The notes under the pieces: model-generated
Database searches by the model: none
The model's input: only the letters and a program-made list of their open reading frames with translations
What the model was told of the DNA's origin: nothing
Shown: positions 37,986 through 46,529 of the stretch, piece after piece
Numbering within the stretch: position 1 is the stretch's first letter
How the letters are laid out: every line of letters starts with the position of its first letter
Position numbers and translations under genes: made by a program
NCBI GenBank assembly: GCA_020845635.1
Contig: JADLFI010000030.1
Span: forward strand, 1-54,677
DNA: 54,677 nt
Reading direction: 5' to 3'
Source: Bacteroidia bacterium
GTDB taxonomy: Bacteria; Bacteroidota; Bacteroidia; UBA4408

Positions 37986-38813
37986 ATGAGCAAGAAAAAA
38001 ATTACCATTGTAGTTCCTACAGATTTTAGTAAAGTTGCTGAAAGTGCTACCGAACATGCTATTGGACTTTGTAATTCTTTGGGGAATGCAGAAATTATTT
38101 TACTTCATATACTTGGAAAAGAAAAAGAAAAAGAAGAAGCTGAAATTAAACTACAAAAAATAGCTGAAAAGCTTTCTAAAAGCAGTGGGGTAAAAATAGG
38201 TTACAAAACCCGTGTAGGAAATATTTTTGAAGATATTGGTGCTGCTGCTCAAAAGCTAAAAGCCAAGCTGATTATTATGGGAACACACGGTGTAAAAGGT
38301 ATGCAATACATTACCGGAAGTTATGCCGTAAAAGTTATTACCCATAGTACGGTACCTTTTATTGTTGTTCAAGAAAGAGGTTTCAGACAAGGATACAACA
38401 ATATTGTATTGCCTTTCGACTTAAGTAAAGATACCAAACAAAAACTTGATTTTGCCATTAATATTGCAAAAGTGTTCAATAGTAAAATTCATATTGTTTA
38501 TCCAAAAGAAACTGATGAGTTTTTAAGCAGCGCCATACGCAACAATATTGCTTTAGTAAAAAGTGAGCTTACCAATAATAACTTAGATTTTGATGCAAAA
38601 GAAGTAGAAGGTAGCTTTGTAAAACAATTTTTAAATTATGCCGCATCACAAGATGCCGACTTAATAGCTATTGTTAATAGTCAGGAAGTAGGTTTGCCTG
38701 AAATATTGGCCGGGACAGATGAAAGACAAATTATTACCAATGAGGCTAAAATTCCTACTATGATTATCAATCCTGTTAAAACCTCTATTGAGTCAAGTGT
38801 TTTATTCGGGTAA
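37986..38813 (+). CDS. Tandem-domain universal stress protein
   Basis: A 275-residue cytosolic protein of two UspA-like alpha/beta domains. The first (about 5-135) has TIVVPTDFSKVAESATEHAI and the ATP-binding-type loop IIMGTHGVKGMQYITGSYAV. The second (about 145-270, NIVLPFDLSKDTKQKLDFAI) is degenerate in its loop. Such proteins are induced in stress and may bind nucleotide; the exact role is unknown. pdxJ follows only 2 nt downstream, so the two are probably translated from one mRNA. Confidence 0.88.
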   Translation: MSKKKITIVVPTDFSKVAESATEHAIGLCNSLGNAEIILLHILGKEKEKEEAEIKLQKIAEKLSKSSGVKIGYKTRVGNIFEDIGAAAQKLKAKLIIMGTHGVKGMQYITGSYAVKVITHSTVPFIVVQERGFRQGYNNIVLPFDLSKDTKQKLDFAINIAKVFNSKIHIVYPKETDEFLSSAIRNNIALVKSELTNNNLDFDAKEVEGSFVKQFLNYAASQDADLIAIVNSQEVGLPEILAGTDERQIITNEAKIPTMIINPVKTSIESSVLFG

Positions 38814-38815
38814 GA

Positions 38816-39532
38816 TTGACTAAGTTAAGCGTAAATATCAATAAGGTTGCTACTTTGCGTAATGCAAGAGGGGGCAACTTGCCAAATGTTCAAAAATTTG
38901 CCATAGATTGTGAACGATTTGGAGCGCAAGGAATAACCGTGCACCCCAGACCGGATGAAAGGCATATTAGGTACAGTGATGTTTTTTTGCTGAAAGACAT
39001 AGTTAAAACAGAATTAAATATTGAAGGTTATCCCGGGAAAGACTTTTTAAATTTGGTTTTAGAAGTAAAACCTCAACAAGTTACTTTAGTTCCCGATTCG
39101 CCCGAGGTAATAACCTCTAACGCAGGGTGGGATACTATAACACATCAGTCTTTCTTAAAAGAAATAATTGACGAGCTAAAACGTGCCGGTATCAGAACTT
39201 CTATCTTTATTGATACTGACGTTAGAATGATAGAATACGCGAAAAAAACCGGAACAGACCGTGTTGAACTGTACACAGAAGCCTATGCAAAACAATTTCC
39301 AATTCACCAACAAAAAGCAATAGAGCCTTATATTAAAGCCGCACAAACCGCACAAAATTTACAGTTGGAAGTTAATGCCGGCCATGATTTAAATTTGGAA
39401 AATCTCAAATTTTTTAAAGAAAGTATTTCTTTCCTGAAAGAAGTTTCTATTGGTCATGCCTTAATCTCAGATGCTTTATATTTTGGAATAGAAAACACAA
39501 TACAACTATATTTAAAACAACTTCAATCATAA
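38816..39532 (+). CDS. pdxJ: Pyridoxine 5'-phosphate synthase
   Basis: A 238-residue TIM barrel. The family start TKLSVNINKVATLRNARGG gives the phosphate-contacting region. GAQGITVHPRPDERHI and NAGHDLNLENLKF supply conserved active-site residues (Glu/His). It condenses 1-deoxyxylulose 5-phosphate with 3-amino-2-oxopropyl phosphate in DXP-dependent vitamin B6 synthesis. The start is TTG at 38816. No ATG is near, and homologous proteins begin exactly here. It lies 2 nt after the stress-protein stop, so it is likely translationally coupled. Confidence 0.94.
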   Translation: MTKLSVNINKVATLRNARGGNLPNVQKFAIDCERFGAQGITVHPRPDERHIRYSDVFLLKDIVKTELNIEGYPGKDFLNLVLEVKPQQVTLVPDSPEVITSNAGWDTITHQSFLKEIIDELKRAGIRTSIFIDTDVRMIEYAKKTGTDRVELYTEAYAKQFPIHQQKAIEPYIKAAQTAQNLQLEVNAGHDLNLENLKFFKESISFLKEVSIGHALISDALYFGIENTIQLYLKQLQS

Positions 39533-39558
39533 ACAAATTAACCCAAAAACCACATCGC

Positions 39559-40467
39559 ATGAAAAAACAATTATTAGTAGCATTTTTACTTATTGCTATA
39601 CAAACACAAGCACAATTTGTTGATTTTAATTTTAACTCAAACTGGTCGGGTGCAAACGGAAATCCTATGGGTTGGGCTTCTGCCAAATTAGTTGTACCTA
39701 ACATAGTCGTTAAAGATTCAGTTATTGCACACTATGGCTCATCAGCTAAAATAACTACTTCTGATGTTTCATCAATTGCAGGCTTTACCAATGGATTAGT
39801 ACCACCACATTCAGGTTTATTACTTACCGGTTCAATTGGTTTTTCAAACCCTCCGGTTAGCCTTGGCTATCCTTTTACACAGAGAACTGACTCATTAGGC
39901 TTTTTTGCCCGCTACGAGCCTTCAGGGGTTGATACAGGTTTTGCACAAGTTATTTTATATAAGCGCCAAGCTGTTGCTCCTTTTAAGCGCGATACTATTG
40001 CTTTTGGTTATACCAAAATTGAGCCTACAGGACCTAATTTTATATTAAAATATGTGGAGGTTGAATATGACCCTAATTTCCCGTCATCTACCATTCCTGA
40101 TTCGGCTTTAATCATTTTTTCCTCAAGCATGATCTCGGGTGCTCAATTGGGCAGTACTCTTTGGGTTGACGATATACAATGGGGAACCATTAATACCGGG
40201 CAAATAGAGTTAAGTAATAATAATACCGAAATATCTGTTTCGCCTAACCCTGCCAACGATTATCTTTTTATTGATTTAGGGAAATATACTTCTGCTGTGA
40301 GGCTCGATATTACTGATATTTCAGGGAAACTAATAGAGTCAATAAATATAAACAACCGTCAAAAATATATTTCGGTAGCCCACTTGGCTAATGGCTTATA
40401 TTTGTACCAGGTACAAGACATCAATAATGGCAAACTAGCAAAAGGAAAACTAGTAGTTAAACATTGA
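39559..40467 (+). CDS. Secreted T9SS cargo protein with C-terminal sorting domain
   Basis: A 302-residue exported protein. The signal peptide is 1-18 (cleavage after TQA). The middle (about 20-215) has a beta-rich, jelly-roll-like look (NFNSNWSGANGNPMGWASA, ... LWVDDIQWGTI), resembling the carbohydrate-binding-like modules often found in such cargo. Residues about 228-302 are a type A sorting domain: ISVSPNPANDYLFID, DISGKLIES and LANGLYLYQV, with a basic end. It should be exported by the T9SS encoded at 13-21 kb. The substrate or role is unknown. Confidence 0.85.
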   Translation: MKKQLLVAFLLIAIQTQAQFVDFNFNSNWSGANGNPMGWASAKLVVPNIVVKDSVIAHYGSSAKITTSDVSSIAGFTNGLVPPHSGLLLTGSIGFSNPPVSLGYPFTQRTDSLGFFARYEPSGVDTGFAQVILYKRQAVAPFKRDTIAFGYTKIEPTGPNFILKYVEVEYDPNFPSSTIPDSALIIFSSSMISGAQLGSTLWVDDIQWGTINTGQIELSNNNTEISVSPNPANDYLFIDLGKYTSAVRLDITDISGKLIESININNRQKYISVAHLANGLYLYQVQDINNGKLAKGKLVVKH

Positions 40468-40488
40468 TATAAGTTGGTTTATTCTTTG

Positions 40489-40522
40489 AAAAAGGGGTGC
40501 ACAATACACCTGCACTCTTTTT
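40489..40522 (+). terminator. Terminator after the T9SS cargo gene
   Basis: A stem AAAAAGGGGTGCA / TGCACTCTTTTT with one bulged G and one G:T pair and a 9-nt loop. The right arm itself ends in five T. Confidence 0.7.
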
Positions 40523-40626
40523 CTCACAAAAAACTCTATTTTTTATTTTTCACTCCTCTTAAACTACACATATATGGTGGTTTAGCTGACATTTTAATGT
40601 ATTTGTCGTTCATCAATTAATAAAAA

Positions 40627-40659
40627 TGTGAGGATTTTAAAATGCAAATGCTATATTTG
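40627..40659 (+). promoter_or_regulatory. Candidate sigma-A promoter for the PD40 gene
   Basis: TGTG (one mismatch to TTTG) at 40627-40630, 21 nt, then TATATTTG at 40652-40659, a full -7 match. The ATG is 26 nt downstream. Confidence 0.55.
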
Positions 40660-40685
40660 TCTTTTATCATTTAATATAAATCAAA

Positions 40686-42374
40686 ATGGCATTAAGGATT
40701 ATTTACGGTTTTACGTTTTTGTTTTTTTCCCTTACTTTTTCAAACTATTTATTAGCACAAAGTAAAAAGGAAGACCCTGCTTTTGAAGCCAACAAGCAGT
40801 TTCTTCAGAAAAATTATAAAAGTGCATTGCATATTTATCAAGATTTGGTAAAGAGTGATGGAAATAACCCTGAATATAACCTAAGATATGCCTTATGCAT
40901 GTTGCGTACCAATGTGGTAAAAACAAATGCATATACCTATATTGAAAAATATTTTGCCTCCGATAAAGCTTCAAATGAGTATTATATTGATTTAGGAATA
41001 GCCTACCATCATGCTTTAAAACTTGATGAAGCTATAAAAGCTTTTAATAAATTTATAGAGCTAAATCCCAAAAAAAAGGTTGATGTTGAATGGGCCAATT
41101 TATATATTACCCAATGTAATAATGCTAAAGAACTTATTAAAAAACCTTTAGATGTGAGTTTTGAAAACCTTGGAAAGAAAATAAATACTGAGTTTGCCGA
41201 TTATTATCCTTTCTTACCTTCTAATGAGTCTTTTATTGTTTTTACTACACGAAGACCAGGAAATACAGGTGGTGTTATTGACCTTGATGGTTACTATACA
41301 TCAGAAATATATATGTCTGAATGGAAAAAAATGGCATGGACAAAATCAAAAAGTGTGAACGCACGGTTAAACACAGATTACGATGAAGAAGTTGTAGGGC
41401 TTAGTAGCGATGGTACTCAAATGTTGGTATATATTGATCATGAAGACAGCTTTGGCGACATTTATCTTTCGCAATACGAAAAAAACAGTTTTGGAATTGC
41501 GGTTGATTTAGGTAAAGTAATTAACACCAATAAACTTGAAACTGCTGCCTCTATTAGTTCTGATGGTACTACCATTGTATTTGCAAGCCAACGTGCGGGA
41601 GGAAAAGGAAGTACCGACTTATGGATGTCAAAAAAATTACCTGACGGTACTTGGGGGGTTCCTGTCAACATTGAAGAACTTAATACTGAATTTGGAGAAG
41701 ATTTTCCAAAACTGGCCGATGATGGAAGCTATATAATGTTTGCTTCACAAGGCTTTAATAGTATGGGGGGCTATGATGTTTTTAAAGCCGACTGGGATAG
41801 TGTTGCCCAAAAATTTAAAAAACCGGTTAACATTGGATACCCTGTTAACACAGTAGATGATGATATGACTATTTGTATTATGGAGAACGGCAGAAATGCT
41901 TACTTATCAGCCATTCGTGAAGATTCTAGCGGGGATTTAGATATTTATCGCGTTATTTTTAATAAAGTCCCTCCAAAACTTTCGGTCATTACAGCAAATG
42001 TTACCGCCACAGGTGACACTACTAAAGGTGGTATTGACGCAGAAATAATTGTAAATTATTTACCTACAGGTATTAAGCAAGGTGATTACAAAACCTATAG
42101 AAACGGTAAAGTAGCTATTGCTTTAGATGCCGGAAGGTATGAAATAGTAGTAAATTACAATGGATACAAACCTTACAAACAAGAAATAACCATCGACAAC
42201 AGAAATAATTTTACAGAGTTATTGCCATTAGCTATCAATTTAGAGCCTTTGTATAAAACCCCACCGGCTACCCCTTCAAAGAAAGAAAACACAGCCAAAG
42301 ACGGTAAAACTACACCTAAGACTCCACCTAAGACAGCACCGAAATCAGCTCCGAAATCAGCTCCATCTAAATAA
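40686..42374 (+). CDS. Exported TPR/PD40 (TolB-like propeller) protein
   Basis: A 562-residue protein. The signal peptide is 1-24 (ending LLAQ). TPR-like helices cover about 30-150. A PD40/WD40-like propeller (about 170-430) has repeats such as VVGLSSDGTQMLVYIDHEDS, AASISSDGTTIVFASQRAGG and FPKLADDGSYIMFASQG. A PEGA/carboxypeptidase-regulatory-like strand set (about 440-525) follows. The tail from 530 is almost only Lys/Pro/Thr/Ala/Ser. PorE and related proteins share the TPR-PD40 part but end in an OmpA peptidoglycan-binding domain, which is missing here. The basic tail could contact the wall or outer membrane (inference). Confidence 0.75.
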   Translation: MALRIIYGFTFLFFSLTFSNYLLAQSKKEDPAFEANKQFLQKNYKSALHIYQDLVKSDGNNPEYNLRYALCMLRTNVVKTNAYTYIEKYFASDKASNEYYIDLGIAYHHALKLDEAIKAFNKFIELNPKKKVDVEWANLYITQCNNAKELIKKPLDVSFENLGKKINTEFADYYPFLPSNESFIVFTTRRPGNTGGVIDLDGYYTSEIYMSEWKKMAWTKSKSVNARLNTDYDEEVVGLSSDGTQMLVYIDHEDSFGDIYLSQYEKNSFGIAVDLGKVINTNKLETAASISSDGTTIVFASQRAGGKGSTDLWMSKKLPDGTWGVPVNIEELNTEFGEDFPKLADDGSYIMFASQGFNSMGGYDVFKADWDSVAQKFKKPVNIGYPVNTVDDDMTICIMENGRNAYLSAIREDSSGDLDIYRVIFNKVPPKLSVITANVTATGDTTKGGIDAEIIVNYLPTGIKQGDYKTYRNGKVAIALDAGRYEIVVNYNGYKPYKQEITIDNRNNFTELLPLAINLEPLYKTPPATPSKKENTAKDGKTTPKTPPKTAPKSAPKSAPSK

Positions 42375-42396
42375 TATTCCATCTTATTTTTTATTA

Positions 42397-43203
42397 ATGC
42401 AACTTAAACTTACTCGCCCCTTAGCTTTCTTTGATTTAGAAACAACAGGTGTAAATGTGGCCTCCGACCGAATTATTGAAATTTGTATTCTTAAAATAAC
42501 ACCCGATAACAATAAAGAAAAACTGCTGCAACGCATAAACCCCGAAATACCAATTCCTTTAGCCTCCTCTTTAATACACAATATTTATGATAAGGATGTA
42601 AAAGATATGCCTACTTTTAAAAAAGTAGCCAAAAACATTGCCAACTTTATTGGAAATAGCGACCTTGCAGGATATAACTCCAATAAGTTCGATATCCCTA
42701 TTTTGGTTGAAGAGTTTTTACGTGCCGAGGTTGATTTTGAAATGGAAAACCGTAGAACCGTTGATGTTCAAAATATTTTTCATTTAATGGAGCAGCGAAC
42801 ATTAAAAGCAGCCTATCGGTTTTATTGTCAAAAAGAAATTATTAATGCTCACTCGGCAGAAGCTGATGTTGAAGCTACCTACGAGATTTTATTAGCTCAG
42901 CTCGACAAATATAAAGACCAAGAATTTGAAGACAAAGTTGGGAATATTTCAAAACCTGTTCAAAACGATGTAAAAGCCCTGCACGACTTTTCTACCATTA
43001 ACAAAAATGTTGACTTGGCAGGCCGAATTGTGTATAACGAAAATGGTGTAGAAGTGTTTAACTTTGGCAAGCATAACGGAAAACCGGTAAGCGAAGTGCT
43101 AAAAGCCGAACCTTCATATTATGCATGGATGTTGAATGGCGACTTCCCATTATATACAAAAAAAGTACTTACGGCCATAAAACTACGCGATTTTAATAAA
43201 TAG
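42397..43203 (+). CDS. DEDDh 3'-5' exonuclease with ExoX-like C-terminal domain
   Basis: A 268-residue DnaQ-like exonuclease. Exo I is FFDLETTG (D13, E15), Exo II is around GYNSNKFDIPIL, and Exo III is NAHSAEADVEATYEIL with H and D. After about residue 205 comes a module like those attached to ExoX-type enzymes: FGKHNGKPVSEVLKAEPSYY followed by WMLNGDFP. It may degrade or proof-read DNA; it is not the Pol III epsilon subunit by its neighbourhood. It lies 22 nt after the PD40 gene. Confidence 0.85.
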   Translation: MQLKLTRPLAFFDLETTGVNVASDRIIEICILKITPDNNKEKLLQRINPEIPIPLASSLIHNIYDKDVKDMPTFKKVAKNIANFIGNSDLAGYNSNKFDIPILVEEFLRAEVDFEMENRRTVDVQNIFHLMEQRTLKAAYRFYCQKEIINAHSAEADVEATYEILLAQLDKYKDQEFEDKVGNISKPVQNDVKALHDFSTINKNVDLAGRIVYNENGVEVFNFGKHNGKPVSEVLKAEPSYYAWMLNGDFPLYTKKVLTAIKLRDFNK

Positions 43204-43221
43204 CTTAAATTATTCTTTTCC

Positions 43222-44352
43222 GTGAAAATCATTATTGTTGGACCGGCTTTCCCTTTGCGTGGCGGCATTGCCGATTTTAATGAATCATTGTGCCGTGAAT
43301 TGAACAAACAAGGACATCAAGCCCGGATATTTTCATTCTCCTATCAGTATCCTAACTTTTTATTTCCGGGAACTACACAATACAGCAAAGGTAAAGGCCC
43401 TGAGGACATTTCTATAAATACGGTAATAAACTCCATTAATCCCTTTAACTGGTTTAAAACGGCTCATCAAATAAAAAAATTACAACCTCACTTAGTTATT
43501 GTCAGATACTGGATTCCTTTTATGTCGCCATGCTTAGGAACTATTATGCGTAGAATAAAAAAGCAATCAAAAATTAAAATTATTGCCATTACAGACAATG
43601 TAGTTCCTCACGAAAAACGAATTGGAGACAATATTCTTACACGCTATTTTGTAAATTCATGCCAAGCTTTTGTTACCATGTCAAAATCGGTAATGACCGA
43701 TTTAAATTTATTTACCGCTAATACCAACAAAGTCTTTATTCCACACCCAATTTACGATACTTTTGGAAATAAAGTAAGCAAACAAGAAGCCCGCAAATTT
43801 TTAAAACTGGAAACCCATAAACCATACATTCTATTTTTTGGTTTTATCAGACAATATAAAGGCCTTGATTTAGCGCTGAAAGCTATGGCCAATAAACAAA
43901 TTAAACAAATGGGAATTAAGTTAATTGTGGCCGGTGAGTTTTACGAAAATCCGGAACCCTATTTGCAATTAATTCAGCAACACCAACTGGAGCAAAACAT
44001 CATTCTTAACACACATTTTATCAATAGCGATTTGGTTAAATATTATTTCTGTGCTGCCGATTTAATTGTACAACCTTACCATACTGCCACACAAAGCGGA
44101 GTTACACAAATAGCTTACCATTTTGAACGCCCTATGTTGGTTACCAATGTAGGAGGATTGGCCGAAATGGTACCCCATCAGCTATGCGGTTATGTTGCCG
44201 AACAAAACGAAAATGAAATAGCAAACTATATTGTTGATTTTTATATGTCGGGGCGCGAAGAGGAAATGACAAGAAACTGCATTGAGGAAAAAAAGAAGTT
44301 TACTTGGTCGGCTATGGTTAAAGGGATAATTGACTTGTACCAGAAATTATAA
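43222..44352 (+). CDS. GT4-type glycosyltransferase
   Basis: A 376-residue GT-B-fold glycosyltransferase. The N-terminal domain starts IIIVGPAFPLRGGIADFN. The C-terminal domain has LFFGFIRQYKGLDLALKA, LIVAGEFYENPEPYLQLI, the nucleotide-sugar stretch ADLIVQPYHTATQSGVTQIA and NVGGLAEMV. It transfers sugar from an activated donor to a surface glycan or lipid acceptor. Neither is predictable, and no polysaccharide cluster is adjacent. The start is GTG at 43222, 18 nt after the exonuclease stop, so the two are likely coupled. Confidence 0.87.
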   Translation: MKIIIVGPAFPLRGGIADFNESLCRELNKQGHQARIFSFSYQYPNFLFPGTTQYSKGKGPEDISINTVINSINPFNWFKTAHQIKKLQPHLVIVRYWIPFMSPCLGTIMRRIKKQSKIKIIAITDNVVPHEKRIGDNILTRYFVNSCQAFVTMSKSVMTDLNLFTANTNKVFIPHPIYDTFGNKVSKQEARKFLKLETHKPYILFFGFIRQYKGLDLALKAMANKQIKQMGIKLIVAGEFYENPEPYLQLIQQHQLEQNIILNTHFINSDLVKYYFCAADLIVQPYHTATQSGVTQIAYHFERPMLVTNVGGLAEMVPHQLCGYVAEQNENEIANYIVDFYMSGREEEMTRNCIEEKKKFTWSAMVKGIIDLYQKL

Positions 44353-44376
44353 TCCTCTCGTAAGCTGTATGCCTAA

Positions 44377-44410
44377 TTGTTTTCTTTTTCAGATTTGTTT
44401 TGTATTTTTG
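44377..44410 (+). promoter_or_regulatory. Candidate sigma-A promoter for the NifU-type gene
   Basis: TTG at 44377-44379, 23 nt, then TATTTTTG at 44403-44410, a full -7 match. ATG 44431 follows 20 nt later. An in-frame TTG at 44422 would give a leader of only a few nucleotides. Confidence 0.55.
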
Positions 44411-44430
44411 TATAATAAAAATTGAAAACA

Positions 44431-44685
44431 ATGATTGACAAAGAGTTGTATCAAAAGATAGAAGACGCATTGAAACAAATAAGACCTTATTTGGAGGCTG
44501 ATGGAGGCGATGTTACTTTAGTAGAAGTTACCGAAGATTATGTGGCAAAAGTTAAACTGCATGGGAGTTGCAGTACTTGCAGCATGAGCATGATGACCAT
44601 GAAAGCCGGAGTAGAAGAAACGGTAAAAAGAGCCGTAAAAGAAATTAAATCGGTAGAGGCAATTGATTTGTCTGTTAATGCTTAA
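44431..44685 (+). CDS. NifU C-terminal-domain Fe-S scaffold protein
   Basis: An 84-residue NfuA/NifU-C-type protein. The core stretches IRPYLEADGGDVTLVEV and CSTCSMS, with the cluster-binding CxxC pair C47/C50, match the family. It carries a 4Fe-4S cluster for delivery to client enzymes. I chose ATG 44431 over the TTG three codons earlier because of the promoter position. It is followed by the biotinyl carrier gene after 11 nt and then thiL, in the same direction. Confidence 0.9.
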   Translation: MIDKELYQKIEDALKQIRPYLEADGGDVTLVEVTEDYVAKVKLHGSCSTCSMSMMTMKAGVEETVKRAVKEIKSVEAIDLSVNA

Positions 44686-44696
44686 AAATTTGATAC

Positions 44697-45203
44697 ATGA
44701 TAAAAGCCATACTCAATAATCGTGAGCATGAAATAGTGTTTAACAATAAAGAAAGAAAAGAAGGTACTATAAATAGCCAAAGTTTTATTTTAGACTTGCT
44801 AAAGTTAGATTCCGGAAAGTGGCATATTTTAAAAGACAATCAATCTTTTAATATTGAAATTGTTAAGCTCGATAAAGAGACCAAGCAAGTAGATATTAAA
44901 ATAAACAACAAACCTGTTTCCATAAAGCTAAGCGACCGTTTTGATGCCTTATTAAAAAATTTGGGAATAGATAATTTAGCTTCTACAAAAGTGGCCGAAC
45001 TTAAAGCTCCTATGCCGGGTTTAGTATTAGATGTTATGATTAATGAAGGTGATACTGTTGCTAAGGGTGATGCCTTGATAATATTGGAAGCCATGAAGAT
45101 GGAAAACATTATTAAATCACCTACCGATGGGATAATAAAAAAAATAAATGTACAAAAATCTTTAGCTGTTGAAAAAAATCAGGTTTTGATTTCATTCCAA
45201 TAA
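44697..45203 (+). CDS. Biotinyl-carrier (BCCP-like) subunit
   Basis: A 168-residue protein. Residues 1-85 form a variable N-terminal region. Residues about 98-168 are a biotinyl/lipoyl barrel with the biotinylation site EAMKMEN (K134), preceded by LKAPMPGLVLDVMINEGDTV. It carries carboxybiotin between carboxylase subunits (acetyl- or propionyl-CoA carboxylase or oxaloacetate decarboxylase type). The partner carboxylase genes are not in the window, so the enzyme is uncertain. It lies 11 nt after the NifU-type gene. Confidence 0.87.
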   Translation: MIKAILNNREHEIVFNNKERKEGTINSQSFILDLLKLDSGKWHILKDNQSFNIEIVKLDKETKQVDIKINNKPVSIKLSDRFDALLKNLGIDNLASTKVAELKAPMPGLVLDVMINEGDTVAKGDALIILEAMKMENIIKSPTDGIIKKINVQKSLAVEKNQVLISFQ

Positions 45204-45246
45204 GCTTGGCATAAAAAATAAATTTAATTATTGGTCTTTTAAAAAC

Positions 45247-46335
45247 ATGTTAGATAACAGCAACATTCCGCCACGTACCGAGTTGGAAAGATTAGGAGAA
45301 TTTGGTTTAATAGATTATCTTACAAAAAATATAAAACTCAAACACCAATCCAGCATTAAAGGGGTAGGAGATGATGCAGCGGTATTAGGCTTTGATGAAG
45401 GGCTCAGATGCATTGTTACTACCGATATGCTGATTGAAGGGGTTCATTTTGATTTATCTTACACTCCACTAAAGCACTTAGGATACAAGTCGGTAATGGT
45501 TAATGTGTCTGATTTGGCAGCAATGAATGCACAAGCCCGACAAATTACCGTATCTGTTGCAATTAGCAATCGCTTTTCATTAGAGGCTTTAGACGAACTT
45601 TATCAGGGTATATATTTGGCCTGCGAAAGAGAAGGAATAGATGTGGTTGGAGGCGATACAACCTCTTCAACTTCGGGATTAATTATTAGTATAACAGCTA
45701 TAGGACAAGCCAAAGAAGAGGATATTGTATATCGTAATACCGCGCAAGAAAATGATTTAATTGTAGTTAGTGGCGATTTAGGTGGAGCCTACGTTGGACT
45801 ACAACTGCTGGAACGCGAAAAACAAGTCTTTTTAAGCACTAACCAGCGTGTACAACCCGATTTGGAGGGAAATGATTACATCCTTGAAAGGCAATTAAAA
45901 CCCGAGGCTAGAACTGATATTACTGCTATTTTAAAAAAATTACAGGTTAAACCTACGGCCATGATTGATATTTCTGACGGGCTTTCATCAGAAATAATGC
46001 ATATCTGCAAACAATCCGATAAAGGTTGCAATATTTTTGAAGATAAAATTCCTATTGACCCAACAACTTACAATGCAGCGCGCGAGTTTAACCTTGACCC
46101 TACTGTTTGTGCTTTAAATGGTGGTGAAGATTATGAACTCTTATTTACCATGAATCTTTCAGATTTTGATAAAATAAAAGGAAACCCTAATTTAACGGTT
46201 ATTGGTCATATTACCGAGAAAGCTCAAGGTTATCAGCTTATTACAAAGTCCGGAAGTCAACATCCGCTCACAGCACAGGGTTGGAATGCCTTTTCTGAGG
46301 GAGAAGAAAAACACGCCCAAGACAATCAGGAATAA
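45247..46335 (+). CDS. thiL: Thiamine-monophosphate kinase
   Basis: A 362-residue AIR-synthase-like kinase. It starts with RTELERLGEFGLIDYL. The metal/ATP motif is VGDDAAVLG, followed by TTDMLIEGVHFDL, VMVNVSDLAAMNA and VVGGDTTSS, and the C-terminal part has DISDGLSSEIMHI and LNGGEDYELLFTM. It phosphorylates thiamine monophosphate to the active diphosphate. It lies downstream of the carrier gene, and the accessory cassette on the opposite strand starts 194 bases beyond its stop. Confidence 0.95.
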   Translation: MLDNSNIPPRTELERLGEFGLIDYLTKNIKLKHQSSIKGVGDDAAVLGFDEGLRCIVTTDMLIEGVHFDLSYTPLKHLGYKSVMVNVSDLAAMNAQARQITVSVAISNRFSLEALDELYQGIYLACEREGIDVVGGDTTSSTSGLIISITAIGQAKEEDIVYRNTAQENDLIVVSGDLGGAYVGLQLLEREKQVFLSTNQRVQPDLEGNDYILERQLKPEARTDITAILKKLQVKPTAMIDISDGLSSEIMHICKQSDKGCNIFEDKIPIDPTTYNAAREFNLDPTVCALNGGEDYELLFTMNLSDFDKIKGNPNLTVIGHITEKAQGYQLITKSGSQHPLTAQGWNAFSEGEEKHAQDNQE

Positions 46336-46529
46336 TTATATTTTCCTCATTATTGAAGTGGAGTATATTTTACGTATAGGAAATTTACCCACAACACCCG
46401 CAGCACAGAGTGTCTCCTCTATTGCCTTTTATGCTACTTTAGATTAGCACCTATTGTGTTTGTAATAACCGCATTAAAGTTAATAAAAAGTCTACTTCTA
46501 AACTGTCCTATTTTTTGGGAGGGGTACGG
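46336..46529. other. Boundary spacer with an IS-end-like sequence
   Basis: A spacer between thiL and the convergent helicase gene. Near its right end the minus strand reads CCCCTCCCAAAAAATAGGAC followed by AGTTTAGAAG. This resembles the terminal sequences of IS3-group elements (CCC, A-run, GGACA). No transposase is attached. It directly abuts the helicase stop codon and may mark the edge of the inserted cassette. Confidence 0.3.
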
